Source: CAZYXO01 sp964651315 (GTDB lineage Bacteria > Bacillota_I > Bacilli_A > RF39 > UBA660). From it: a stretch of DNA of 28,431 bases. The stretch's first letter is position 1; each line of letters opens with the position of its first letter. A model generated the notes under the pieces. That model saw only the letters and a list, made by a program, of their open reading frames with translations. It ran no database searches and was not told where the DNA came from. A program made the translations under genes and the position numbers. Below are positions 6,483-14,287 of the stretch, piece by piece. The DNA is taken from contig CAZYXO010000005.1 of the NCBI GenBank assembly GCA_964651315.1, forward strand, positions 1 through 28,431. The letters run 5' to 3'.

Positions 6483-8214
6483 TGAAATAGAAGAAAAACT
6501 TACGAATTGTATCAAGCAAATTGGTTTTGATGAAGAAAATGTTATTTTAAATATATCTTCACGGCCTGATATTAGTGAGTATCAATATAATGGAGCAATG
6601 TATTTAGCTAAAAAAAATAATACAAAACCTTTAGAATTAGCAAATAAAATCTGTGAAGAATTTAAAAAAACAAATTTATTTGAAAGCATAAGTGTTGCTA
6701 ATCCTGGATTTATTAACTTAACTATTTCTAAAAATGAAAAAATAAAATTTTTAAATAGTCTTTTGTTAGAAAAAAAATTTGTTGATAAATTATCTTCCAA
6801 AAAAATTATAATTGATTATGGAGGACCTAATGTTGCAAAAACACTTCACGTTGGACATTTAAGAAGTGCTAATATTGGTGAATCTTTAAAACGTTTAGCT
6901 AAACAATTGGGTTATGAAGTTATAAGTGATGTTCATTTAGGGGATTATGGTTTACAAATGGGGATGATTTTGTTGGAAATAAAAACAAAATATCCTAATT
7001 TAAAATGTTTTGAAGATAATTATGATGGCAGTAAATTAGAAAATATACCAATTACAAATAAAGACTTAATAGACTTGTATCCTATAGCAAGTAATAAAGC
7101 CAAACATGATGAAATAATTATGGAACAAGCAAGGAGTATAACATATGAACTACAAAATGGAAATAAAGGATACGTTGCTTTATGGGAAAAAATAGTTGAG
7201 ATTTCTTTAAAAGATATAAAAAAAATATATGAAAAACTTAATGTTACATTTGATTTGTGGGAAGGAGAAAGCAATTCTGCAAAATATTTTCCAGAAATGT
7301 TTAATTATTTGGAAGAAAAAAGTTATTTAAGTGATAGTCAAGGTGCTAAAGTTATAAATATAAAAGAAGAAACAGATAAAAAAGAAATGCCTCCGTTACT
7401 TTTGATAAAATCAAACAAAGCATTATCCTATGAATCTACGGATTTAGCAACTATTTGGGAAAGAAATAAAAAATACAATCCTGATGAAATATGGTATGTA
7501 GTAGATAAAAGACAAGATTTACACTTTGAACAAGTTTTTAGAGCTGCAAAAAAAACTAATATTGTGGATGAAAAAACAAAATTAGAATTCATTGGATTTG
7601 GAACGATGAATGGAGAAGATGGGAAACCATTTAAAACCAGAGATGGTGGAGTGATGTCTTTAGATGATTTGATTGAAATCGTGAAAACAGAAACGGATAA
7701 GAACGTTCAAGACAATATTATAGGTAAAGAACGTGAAGAAATAGTTGAAAAAATTGCTATAGGAACATTGAAATTTGCTGATTTAATATCCAATAGAACA
7801 ACAGATTATATATTCGATCCAATAAAGTTTAGTGATGCTAATGGTAAAACAGCACCATTTGTTATGTATTCTACCATTAGAATAAAGTCACTTTTAAAAA
7901 AGGCTAGGGAACAAAATATAAAATGGTTGATAGTAAATGATATAAGTAATGATTATGAAAATCAAGTGGTTTTGCATATTTTAAATTTACAAAAAGTGTT
8001 AGTAGAGTCTTTAAAAAGTAAAAGTTTAAACGAATTAACAAATTATTTATATTTATTAAATAATAGCTATAATAATTTGTATTCAAACAATAGAATATTA
8101 ACAGAGAATGATAATTTAAAAAGAGAAACATGGTTATCTTTAGGCAGTCTAGTTATGTATATAAATGAATTATTGTTAGATATAATAGCGATAGAATTAC
8201 CGCATAGAATGTAA
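6469..8214 (+). CDS. argS: Arginyl-tRNA synthetase
   Basis: 581 residues, full length for the family. It charges tRNA-Arg with arginine using ATP. The N-terminal additional domain (1-~100) is followed by the catalytic core DYGGPNVAKTLHVGHLRS (116-133, HIGH as HVGH), DVHLGDYGLQMG, WYVVDKRQDLHF and GKPFKTRDGGVMSLDDL. The last replaces the KMSK loop with KPFKTR. The C-terminal part holds the helical anticodon-binding domain. The start has a strong AGGAGG six to eight bases upstream, inside the preceding gene, so it can be translated on its own. The overall sequence looks closer to Clostridia ArgRS than to the KMSTR type of Bacillus (from memory). It could be the only ArgRS of the cell or a pathway-specific duplicate; its operon partners make the second possibility worth testing. 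Confidence 0.95.
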   Translation: MNLISEIEEKLTNCIKQIGFDEENVILNISSRPDISEYQYNGAMYLAKKNNTKPLELANKICEEFKKTNLFESISVANPGFINLTISKNEKIKFLNSLLLEKKFVDKLSSKKIIIDYGGPNVAKTLHVGHLRSANIGESLKRLAKQLGYEVISDVHLGDYGLQMGMILLEIKTKYPNLKCFEDNYDGSKLENIPITNKDLIDLYPIASNKAKHDEIIMEQARSITYELQNGNKGYVALWEKIVEISLKDIKKIYEKLNVTFDLWEGESNSAKYFPEMFNYLEEKSYLSDSQGAKVINIKEETDKKEMPPLLLIKSNKALSYESTDLATIWERNKKYNPDEIWYVVDKRQDLHFEQVFRAAKKTNIVDEKTKLEFIGFGTMNGEDGKPFKTRDGGVMSLDDLIEIVKTETDKNVQDNIIGKEREEIVEKIAIGTLKFADLISNRTTDYIFDPIKFSDANGKTAPFVMYSTIRIKSLLKKAREQNIKWLIVNDISNDYENQVVLHILNLQKVLVESLKSKSLNELTNYLYLLNNSYNNLYSNNRILTENDNLKRETWLSLGSLVMYINELLLDIIAIELPHRM

Positions 8215-8229
8215 TAATAAATAATTAGT

Positions 8230-8258
8230 AAGATTATCTAAAAATAGGTAATCTTTTT
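8230..8258 (+). terminator. Terminator after argS
   Basis: A 10-bp stem (8230-8239 with 8246-8255, one T-G pair), 6-base loop, then TTTTT. It separates the three-gene block from the ribosomal operon. Confidence 0.85.
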
Positions 8259-8292
8259 CATTTTACGAAATATGCAAAATTATGCTATTTTT
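8253..8292 (+). repeat. Right copy of the 40-bp direct repeat flanking the three-gene block
   Basis: It differs from 3636-3675 at three positions. It begins in the argS terminator T tract and ends 13 bases before the -35 box of the rpsJ promoter. It includes the near-palindrome GCAAAATTATGC at 8274-8285. Confidence 0.8.
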
Positions 8293-8305
8293 GTGCAAAA
8301 AACGC

Positions 8306-8334
8306 TTGCATTTCATATAATTTAATGTTAAAAT
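8306..8334 (+). promoter_or_regulatory. Main promoter of the S10-spc-alpha operon
   Basis: TTGCAT (8306-8311), exact 17-bp spacer, TAAAAT (8329-8334) preceded by TGT, so both -35 and extended -10 elements are good. An AT-rich stretch upstream could act as an UP element. The expected start is near 8341. Confidence 0.8.
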
Positions 8335-8340
8335 CATATT

Positions 8341-8463
8341 CGTATGACTGCTTAGATGTGCGAGGTTGCTGATACACTAGGGTTTGTTGGTAAGAAACTT
8401 ATAGGTTCAGGGAATTTGTACGGAGCGAGTCTATACTAGATATAGGCGAAAGGAGAAAAAATA
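8341..8463 (+). promoter_or_regulatory. S10 operon mRNA leader, probable ribosomal-protein autoregulatory structure
   Basis: About 120 bases of leader lie between the promoter and rpsJ, with G+C clearly above the surrounding intergenic DNA, as expected of structured RNA. One certain hairpin is 8429-8435 with 8441-8447 (loop CTAGA), ending one base before the AAAGGAG ribosome site (8449-8455), so it could expose or hide that site. In Firmicutes and enterobacteria S10 operon leaders are bound by r-protein L4. That this one binds L4 is inference; I did not confirm a match to a defined leader family. Confidence 0.55.
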
Positions 8464-8775
8464 ATGGGAAGCGTAAAAATACGTATTAACTTAAAAGCAT
8501 ATGATTATCGTATTTTAGATAATGCATGTGGAAAAATTGTTGAAACTGTAAAAAGAACGGGTGGAACAATATCAGGTCCAGTACCGTTACCAACAGAAAT
8601 TCAAAAATATACAGTGTTGAAGGCTGTACATAAGTACAAAGATTCAAGAGAACAATTTGAAATGCGTACTCATAAGAGATTGATAGTGATCGTTGATCCA
8701 AGTAATGAAACAATGGAAGCACTAAAACACGTTGATTTACCAAGCGGCGTTGAAATCGAAATTAAAACAAAATAA
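8464..8775 (+). CDS. rpsJ: 30S ribosomal protein S10
   Basis: 103 residues, standard length. The family run IRINLKAYDYRILD, GPVPLPTEIQKYTVLKA, and MRTHKRLIVI near the end identify S10, which sits in the head of the 30S subunit and also acts in NusB-dependent antitermination. It is the first gene of the operon. AAAGGAG lies 8 bases before the ATG. The extended loop residues (VHKYKDSREQFEMRTHKR) are intact. Confidence 0.98.
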   Translation: MGSVKIRINLKAYDYRILDNACGKIVETVKRTGGTISGPVPLPTEIQKYTVLKAVHKYKDSREQFEMRTHKRLIVIVDPSNETMEALKHVDLPSGVEIEIKTK

Positions 8776-8801
8776 TTAAGGAAAAAGGAAGGAAAAGAAA
8801 T

Positions 8802-9653
8802 ATGAAAGGAATCTTAGGACGCAAAATTGGAATGACTCAGGTATTCAGTAAAGATGGAAAATTAATTCCAGTAACTGTAGTTGAAGTTAAACCAAATATT
8901 GTAATGCAAGTTAAAACTGTTGAAACAGATGGTTATAATGCAATTCAATTAGGCGTAGTTGAAAAGAAACAAAGTCGTGCTAACAAAACAAACATCGGAC
9001 ATGCAAGTAAAGCAAGCACAACCCCTAAGCGCTTCTTAAAAGAGATTAGAGATTACGAAGGTAGTTATAATCAAGGGGACAAAATTGAAGCGAATTTATT
9101 TGAAACAGGAGAAGTAGTAGATGTAACCGGAACTACCAAAGGTAAAGGATTTACTGGTACAATTAGAAGATTTAATCAATCTCGTGGACCTATGACTCAT
9201 GGTTCTCGTTATCATAGAGGTCCAGGATCTCTAGGAACAATGTTACCAAAAAGAGTATTAAAAGGTAAATCAATGCCAGGACATATGGGAGATGAAACAG
9301 TTACAATTCAAAACTTAGAAGTAATTGAAGCAAATCCTAATGAAGAATACATCTTAGTAAGTGGAAATATTCCTGGTGCTAAAAATTCATTAGTATTAAT
9401 TAGAAGTGCAGTAAAAAATAATCGTAAAAAGAATGCTAAAGAATTAATGGTTCAAGAAATAGAAGAAATTGTTGATGCAGTAGAAGAAGTTACAGAAGAT
9501 GTAATAGAAGAAACTGTTGAAGAAGTAGTTGCAGAAGAAGTTGCAGAAACTGAAAATAATACTGAAGAAGTAGAAACAGAAACAACTGAAGAAGTAACAG
9601 AAGAAACTGAAAATGAAGAAACTGAAGAACCAGTAGAAGAAAAAAAAGAATAG
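8802..9653 (+). CDS. rplC: 50S ribosomal protein L3 with long acidic C-terminal tail
   Basis: 283 residues against about 209 in most bacteria. Residues 1-~212 are an ordinary L3 (GILGRKIGMTQVF, TKGKGFTGTIRRFNQSRGP, THGSRYHRGPGSLG, KGKSMPGHMG), a primary 23S rRNA binder near the peptidyl transferase centre. Residues 218-283 are an added tail containing 30 Glu and 2 Asp in 66 positions, mixed with Val and Thr and predicted largely disordered or helical. Its DNA (about 9452-9650) is a run of GAA-rich degenerate repeats. The tail is in frame, ends at TAG and is followed by rplD with a normal spacing, so it is not an assembly artefact by appearance. Its role is unknown. Confidence 0.97.
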   Translation: MKGILGRKIGMTQVFSKDGKLIPVTVVEVKPNIVMQVKTVETDGYNAIQLGVVEKKQSRANKTNIGHASKASTTPKRFLKEIRDYEGSYNQGDKIEANLFETGEVVDVTGTTKGKGFTGTIRRFNQSRGPMTHGSRYHRGPGSLGTMLPKRVLKGKSMPGHMGDETVTIQNLEVIEANPNEEYILVSGNIPGAKNSLVLIRSAVKNNRKKNAKELMVQEIEEIVDAVEEVTEDVIEETVEEVVAEEVAETENNTEEVETETTEEVTEETENEETEEPVEEKKE

Positions 9654-9674
9654 GGTACTAGAAAGGAAATTATA

Positions 9675-10298
9675 ATGAAAAAAGTTAAAATAATTAACTT
9701 GAAAAATGAAAGCGTTAAAGAATTATCTTTAAATGAAAACATTTTCAATGTTGAAGTAAATGAAATCGTATTAAAAAAGCAAATTAGATTACAACTTGAT
9801 AGTACTCGTCAAGGAACTCACAAAACAAAAAGTCGTAGTGAAGTTCGTGGTGGCGGAAGAAAACCTTGGAAACAAAAAGGAACAGGAAATGCTCGTCAAG
9901 GTTCAATTCGTTCAGTACAATGGGTTGGGGGCGGACATGCTCACAATATTACACCAAGAGATTATGGATTTAAAACAAATCGTAAAGAAAGAGTGTTAGC
10001 ACTTAAAAGTGCTTTATCCGATAAAGCACAAAACAATAATTTAGTAGTTGTAGAATCACTAAATATTGAAAATTTAAAAACTAAAACAATTTTAAATTTA
10101 TTAAAAGATTTAAACTTAAATGGAAAAATCTTATTTGTAACAAAAGATGAATGTGAAAACTTATTTATGGCATCAAGAAATTTAGACAATGTTTATCATA
10201 TTATGTTAGAAGATTTAAATTGTTTAGATATCGTTCATAATGACATACTTGTTATGGATGAAGAAAGTATGAAAGCGTTAGAGGAGGCACTTAGTTAA
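9675..10298 (+). CDS. rplD: 50S ribosomal protein L4
   Basis: 207 residues, normal length. Residues ~45-100 contain the conserved exit-tunnel loop (RQGTHKTKSRSEVRGGGRKPWKQKGTGNARQGS). L4 lines the exit tunnel and in many bacteria represses its own S10 operon by binding the leader; the leader at 8341-8463 is the candidate site here. It overlaps rplW by one base at TAATG. Confidence 0.98.
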   Translation: MKKVKIINLKNESVKELSLNENIFNVEVNEIVLKKQIRLQLDSTRQGTHKTKSRSEVRGGGRKPWKQKGTGNARQGSIRSVQWVGGGHAHNITPRDYGFKTNRKERVLALKSALSDKAQNNNLVVVESLNIENLKTKTILNLLKDLNLNGKILFVTKDECENLFMASRNLDNVYHIMLEDLNCLDIVHNDILVMDEESMKALEEALS

Positions 10299-10573
10299 TG
10301 AAAGATTATATGGACATAATACTTGCACCAGTAGTTACTGAAAAATCAAGTGCTAATGCAAGCAATAATATTTATACATTTAAAGTAGTAAAAAAGGCAA
10401 CAAAGCCAGAAATTAAAAAAGCTATCGAAAGAGCTTTTGGAGTACATGTAGTAAGTGTAAATACATTAATTACTAAGCCAAAAGATAAAAGAGTTGGAAA
10501 ATACACAGGAAAAACAAAAACTTATAAAAAAGCAATTATCACTCTTAAAGATGGCGAAAGTATTGAGAGTTAG
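10298..10573 (+). CDS. rplW: 50S ribosomal protein L23
   Basis: 91 residues. YMDIILAPVVTEKSS at the start and KAIERAFGVHVVSVNTL in the middle are L23 landmarks. L23 lies at the tunnel exit and is the docking site for trigger factor and SRP. Its start overlaps the rplD stop and is preceded by GGAGG inside rplD. Confidence 0.98.
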   Translation: MKDYMDIILAPVVTEKSSANASNNIYTFKVVKKATKPEIKKAIERAFGVHVVSVNTLITKPKDKRVGKYTGKTKTYKKAIITLKDGESIES

Positions 10574-10584
10574 GAGAGATATTT

Positions 10585-11418
10585 ATGGCAATAAAAAAAT
10601 ATAAACCTACAACTAATGGCCGTCGTGGAATGAGTACACTGGACAATAGTGTTATTACAAGTAAGAATAATCCTACAAAATCATTGGTTAAATCATCTGC
10701 TAAAACTGGTGGAAGAAATAATCAAGGAAAAATGACTGTAAGACATATTGGTGGAGGTGCTCGTAAAAAATATCGTATGATTGATTTCAAAAGAAATAAA
10801 GACGGTGTTACAGGAAGAGTTGTAGCAATCGAATATGATCCAAATCGTAATGCAAATATAGCATTAATTAATTACAAAGATGGAGAAAAAAGATATATAA
10901 TCGCTCCAAAAAATTTAGAAGTAAATTCTATAATTGAATCAGGAGAAAATGCTGATATCAAAGTTGGAAATGCTCTTCAACTTGATCGTATCCCAGTAGG
11001 AACAACAGTACATTGTGTAGAACTAAAACCTGGTAAAGGTGCAGAACTTGCTCGTAGTGCTGGTACATCTGTTCAAATACTTGGACGTGAAGGAAAATAT
11101 GTTATCGTAAGATTACAATCAGGAGAAACAAGAAAAATATTAGGAAATTGTCGTGCAACTATTGGTGTAGTTGGAAATGAAGATTATGAACTAGTAAGTC
11201 TTGGTAAAGCCGGAAGAAAAAGACATATGGGAATAAGACCAACAAATAGAGGATCAGTTATGAATCCAAATGACCATCCACATGGTGGTGGAGAAGGACG
11301 TACTCCAATCGGAAGAAAGAGTCCAATGACTCCTTGGGGAAAACCTGCTATGGGTTATAAAACAAGAAAAAATAAAAAATCATCTAACAAATTAATTGTT
11401 AGTAGAAAGAAAAAATAG
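10585..11418 (+). CDS. rplB: 50S ribosomal protein L2
   Basis: 277 residues, standard length. Landmarks are KYKPTTNGRRGMS, GGRNNQGKMTVRH, the conserved HPHGGGEGRTPIGRKSP near residues 229-250 (including the His needed for peptidyl transfer) and the basic C-terminus KLIVSRKKK. L2 is a primary 23S rRNA binder that supports subunit association. It follows rplW by 11 bases. Confidence 0.98.
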   Translation: MAIKKYKPTTNGRRGMSTLDNSVITSKNNPTKSLVKSSAKTGGRNNQGKMTVRHIGGGARKKYRMIDFKRNKDGVTGRVVAIEYDPNRNANIALINYKDGEKRYIIAPKNLEVNSIIESGENADIKVGNALQLDRIPVGTTVHCVELKPGKGAELARSAGTSVQILGREGKYVIVRLQSGETRKILGNCRATIGVVGNEDYELVSLGKAGRKRHMGIRPTNRGSVMNPNDHPHGGGEGRTPIGRKSPMTPWGKPAMGYKTRKNKKSSNKLIVSRKKK

Positions 11419-11426
11419 GGTGAATT

Positions 11427-11696
11427 ATGGCAAGAAGTTTAAAAAAAGGACCTTATGTATTTGAAAGATTACTAAAAAAGGTTCAAGAATTAAATAAGAA
11501 TAACAAAAAAGAAGTTATCAAAACATACAGTCGTCGTTCAACAATATTTCCAGACTTTGTCGGACATACATTTGCTGTTCATAATGGGAAAGATTTTATT
11601 CCAGTATACGTAACAGAAGATATGGTTGGACATAAACTAGGAGAGTTTTCAATGACTCGTAAGTTTACTGGACATACTGGCCAAAAGGATAAATAG
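11427..11696 (+). CDS. rpsS: 30S ribosomal protein S19
   Basis: 89 residues. RSLKKGPYVFERLLKKV, RRSTIFPDFVGHTFAVHNGK and GEFSMTRKFTGH are diagnostic. S19 binds 16S rRNA with S13 in the 30S head. The ATG lies 8 bases after the rplB stop, with a modest GGTGA site. Confidence 0.98.
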   Translation: MARSLKKGPYVFERLLKKVQELNKNNKKEVIKTYSRRSTIFPDFVGHTFAVHNGKDFIPVYVTEDMVGHKLGEFSMTRKFTGHTGQKDK

Positions 11697-11707
11697 GAGG
11701 GTACACA

Positions 11708-12049
11708 ATGGAAACTTATGCAATACATAAAAATGCAATGATAGCTCCTAGAAAAGCTAGAATGACATTAGATTTAATAAGAGGAAAAGATGTTGAAACA
11801 GCACAAGGCATACTAAGTGTTACAAATACAAAAGCAAGTAGATTAATTGATAAAGTATTAAAATCTGCAATTGCAAATGCGATAAATAACTTTAGTGCTA
11901 CTGAAAGCGAATTAAGAGTTGCTGAATGCTATATTAATCCTGGAAGAGTATTAAAAAGAAATAAATATGCATCACGTGGACATGTAGATCGTCGTGATAA
12001 AAGAACAAGTCATATTACTGTAAAAGTAACAGATGGGAAGGAAGCGTAA
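11708..12049 (+). CDS. rplV: 50S ribosomal protein L22
   Basis: 113 residues. AIHKNAMIAPRKARMTLDLIRGK at the start and the beta-hairpin region (INPGRVLKRNKYASRGHVDRRDKRTSHITV) identify L22; the hairpin reaches into the exit tunnel, where macrolide-resistance changes occur. AGGAGGG lies just before the start. Confidence 0.98.
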   Translation: METYAIHKNAMIAPRKARMTLDLIRGKDVETAQGILSVTNTKASRLIDKVLKSAIANAINNFSATESELRVAECYINPGRVLKRNKYASRGHVDRRDKRTSHITVKVTDGKEA

Positions 12050-12054
12050 AAATT

Positions 12055-12732
12055 ATGGGTCAAAAAGTTAATCCAATAGGACTTCGTTTAGGAGTTAATA
12101 AAACTTGGGAATCAAAATGGTATTCTAAAAAAGATTATGCTGATAATTTAAATAAAGATATCAAAATAAGAGATTATGTTGAAAAAAACTTAAAAGATGC
12201 ATGTGTAGCTTCTGTTATCATCGAAAGAAAAAATGGTAAAGTTGAGATATCAATTTATTCTGCTCGTCCTGGTGTAATAATCGGACAAGGCGGAAAAGAT
12301 ATCGTAAGTTTAAGAAATAAAATTAAAAAACTAGTAAATGAAGAAGTTTATGTAAATATCGTTGAAGTTAAAAATCCAGATTTAAATGCAAAACTTGTTG
12401 CAGAACAAATTGCATTACAAATTGAAAACAGAGCTCCATTTAGAAGTGCTCAAAAACGAGCAATTAGAAATACTATGAAAGCTGGAGCAAAAGGAATTAA
12501 AACTTTAGTATCTGGTCGTCTTGCTGGTGCTGAAATAGCAAGAAGCGAAGGTTATACTGAAGGAACAGTTCCATTACACACAATTAGAGCAGATGTTGAT
12601 TATGCAACATATGAAGCAAATACAACATATGGAAAAATTGGTGTAAAGGTATGGATATTTAAAGACGAAATTCTTCCTAGTAAAAGATTAGTGAAGGGAG
12701 ATAATAAAAATGTTGATGCCAAAAAAGACTAA
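12055..12732 (+). CDS. rpsC: 30S ribosomal protein S3
   Basis: 225 residues. MGQKVNPIGLRLGVNK starts the protein; a KH domain (GVIIGQGGKDI, ~75-95) and the C-terminal S3 domain (GRLAGAEIARSEGYTEGTVPLHTIRADVDY) follow. S3 lines the mRNA entry channel. It overlaps the start of rplP by 23 bases. Confidence 0.98.
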   Translation: MGQKVNPIGLRLGVNKTWESKWYSKKDYADNLNKDIKIRDYVEKNLKDACVASVIIERKNGKVEISIYSARPGVIIGQGGKDIVSLRNKIKKLVNEEVYVNIVEVKNPDLNAKLVAEQIALQIENRAPFRSAQKRAIRNTMKAGAKGIKTLVSGRLAGAEIARSEGYTEGTVPLHTIRADVDYATYEANTTYGKIGVKVWIFKDEILPSKRLVKGDNKNVDAKKD

Positions 12733-13129
12733 ATATCGTAAAAGTCATAGATTAAGTTATGAAGGAACAACAAAAGGTAATAAAGAATTATCATTTGGAA
12801 CTTACGGATTAATGGCAACTGAGGGATCATATATTAGTGCACGTCAAATAGAAGCAGCAAGAATAGCAATGACAAGATATATGAAACGTGGTGGAAAAGT
12901 ATTTATTAACATTTTCCCACATTTACCAATAACAAAAAAACCACTTGAACAACGTCAAGGAACAGGTAAAGGTGGAGTTGATATGTGGGTTGCTGTAGTA
13001 AAAGCAGGAAAAATCATGTTTGAAGTATCAAATATAGATGAAGTAACTGCTAGAGAAGCATTAAGACTTGCTAGTCATAAATTACCAATCAAATGTAAGT
13101 TTGTAAAAAAAGAGGAGGCTAGTAACTAA
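12710..13129 (+). CDS. rplP: 50S ribosomal protein L16
   Basis: 139 residues. MLMPKKTKYRKSHR is the typical start and supports ATG 12710 even though it overlaps rpsC; AAGGGAG lies upstream. The internal KRGGKVFINIFPHLPITKKP and MGxGKG-like loop (RQGTGKGGVDMW) are conserved. L16 helps position the A-site tRNA. Confidence 0.98.
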   Translation: MLMPKKTKYRKSHRLSYEGTTKGNKELSFGTYGLMATEGSYISARQIEAARIAMTRYMKRGGKVFINIFPHLPITKKPLEQRQGTGKGGVDMWVAVVKAGKIMFEVSNIDEVTAREALRLASHKLPIKCKFVKKEEASN

Positions 13130-13338
13130 TGAAAATAGCTGAAATTAGAAAATTAAGTGAAAAAGAACTTAATGATAAAATTAAGAAAAACAAAAAAGAA
13201 TTGTTTGACTTAAGATTAAAACAAGCAACAGGTGGACTTGAAAAACCTCATCAAATAAAAGAACTAAGAAAAGATGTTGCTAAAATGCTAACAATTTTAA
13301 AAGAAAGAGAAATCGAAGAAAGGAATAGTGTTAAATAG
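13129..13338 (+). CDS. rpmC: 50S ribosomal protein L29
   Basis: 69 residues in two helices: IRKLSEKELNDKIKKNKKELFDLRLKQATGGLEKP, then IKELRKDVAKMLTILKERE. L29 sits next to L23 at the tunnel exit. Its ATG overlaps the rplP stop by one base (TAATG). Confidence 0.97.
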   Translation: MKIAEIRKLSEKELNDKIKKNKKELFDLRLKQATGGLEKPHQIKELRKDVAKMLTILKEREIEERNSVK

Positions 13339-13340
13339 TT

Positions 13341-13598
13341 ATGGAATCAAAAAAACAAGAATTAGTTGGAAAAGTTGTAAGCAATCAAAATGATAAAACT
13401 ATTACAGTTTTAGTTGAAACTTATAAAAAACATCCACTATACAAAAAAAGAGTTAAATCATCTAAGAAATATCGTGCACATGATGAAGAAAACACTGCCA
13501 AAATCGGTGATACAGTAAAAATTAGAATGACAAGACCATTATCAAAAACAAAAAGATATGAGTTAGTTGAAATTTTAGTTTCTGCTGTAATTCTATAA
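13341..13598 (+). CDS. rpsQ: 30S ribosomal protein S17
   Basis: 85 residues with the OB-fold landmarks LVGKVVSNQNDKTITVLVE, HPLYKKRVKSSKKYRAHDE and DTVKIRMTRPLSKTKRYELVEI. A primary 16S rRNA binder. Starts 2 bases after rpmC. Confidence 0.97.
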   Translation: MESKKQELVGKVVSNQNDKTITVLVETYKKHPLYKKRVKSSKKYRAHDEENTAKIGDTVKIRMTRPLSKTKRYELVEILVSAVIL

Positions 13599-13612
13599 GG
13601 AGGTCATGAGTT

Positions 13613-13981
13613 ATGGTAATGCAAGAATCAAGATTAAAAGTTGCTGATAATACAGGAGCTCGTGAACTACTTGTTATAAGAGTATGTGGCGGAAGTGTTG
13701 TTAAAACAGCCAATATTGGTGATGTAGTAACATGTACCGTAAAAAAAGCTTTACCAAATGGAAGTATTAAAAAGGGTAAAGTAGTAAAAGCAGTAATCGT
13801 TAGAAGCGTACAAGGACTTCGTAGAAGTGATGGATCGTATATTAAATTTAGCGATAATGCAGCAGTAATAATAAAAGAAGATAAAACACCAGTAGGTACT
13901 AGAGTATTAGGACCAGTTGCTAGAGAATTAAGAGAAAAAGATTATATGAAAATCGTATCTCTAGCACCAGAAGTGTTATAG
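13613..13981 (+). CDS. rplN: 50S ribosomal protein L14
   Basis: 122 residues. QESRLKVADNTGARELLVIRV, VKAVIVRSVQGLRRSDGSYIKFSDNAAVII and RVLGPVARELRE are diagnostic. L14 forms part of the subunit interface and binds the silencing factor RsfS. AAGGAGG lies about 18 bases before ATG 13613; the ATG at 13619 is a possible alternative. Confidence 0.97.
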   Translation: MVMQESRLKVADNTGARELLVIRVCGGSVVKTANIGDVVTCTVKKALPNGSIKKGKVVKAVIVRSVQGLRRSDGSYIKFSDNAAVIIKEDKTPVGTRVLGPVARELREKDYMKIVSLAPEVL

Positions 13982-13994
13982 GAAAGAGGATATT

Positions 13995-14276
13995 ATGAAA
14001 GTTAAAGTAAATGATGATGTACTTATTTTAGCAGGAAAAGATAAAGGAAAAACTGGTAAAGTATTACGTACACTAAAAAAAGATAATAAAGTAGTAGTAT
14101 CTGGGATAAACATGGTAAAAAAACATTCAAAACCTAATAATACTAATGAAAAAGGTGGAATATTCGATATTGAAGCACCTATACATGTATCAAATGTAAA
14201 AGTGGTAAAAGTTGAAGAAAAAGCAAAAGAAAAAAAATCTGTAGCTAAAAAAACTACTAAGAAAGAAACTAAATAA
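13995..14276 (+). CDS. rplX: 50S ribosomal protein L24
   Basis: 93 residues. A KOW domain (DDVLILAGKDKGKTGKVLRT) is followed by VSGINMVKKHSKPN and the IEAPIHVSNV strand. The last ~20 residues are a Lys-rich low-complexity tail in place of the usual C-terminal strands, so the protein is slightly short. L24 is an early assembly initiator of the 50S subunit. Confidence 0.97.
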   Translation: MKVKVNDDVLILAGKDKGKTGKVLRTLKKDNKVVVSGINMVKKHSKPNNTNEKGGIFDIEAPIHVSNVKVVKVEEKAKEKKSVAKKTTKKETK

Positions 14277-14287
14277 GGAGGATATAC

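Noticed and set aside
3636..8292. Classical transposon ends for the three-gene block
   Set aside because: The flanking repeats are direct, lie in terminator-promoter DNA, have no inverted ends, and no transposase or integrase is present.
9452..9650. Tandem-repeat or CRISPR-like array in the GAA-rich stretch
   Set aside because: The units are degenerate, have no spacers and stay in the rplC frame; it is coding low complexity.
9452..9748. A Ser/Val-rich open frame on the minus strand across the end of rplC
   Set aside because: It is the complement of the GAA-rich repeats of the L3 tail and has no ribosome site; an artefact of low complexity.
9796..9999. A plus-strand open frame inside rplD
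   Set aside because: It lies in another frame of a certain ribosomal protein gene and has no support of its own.
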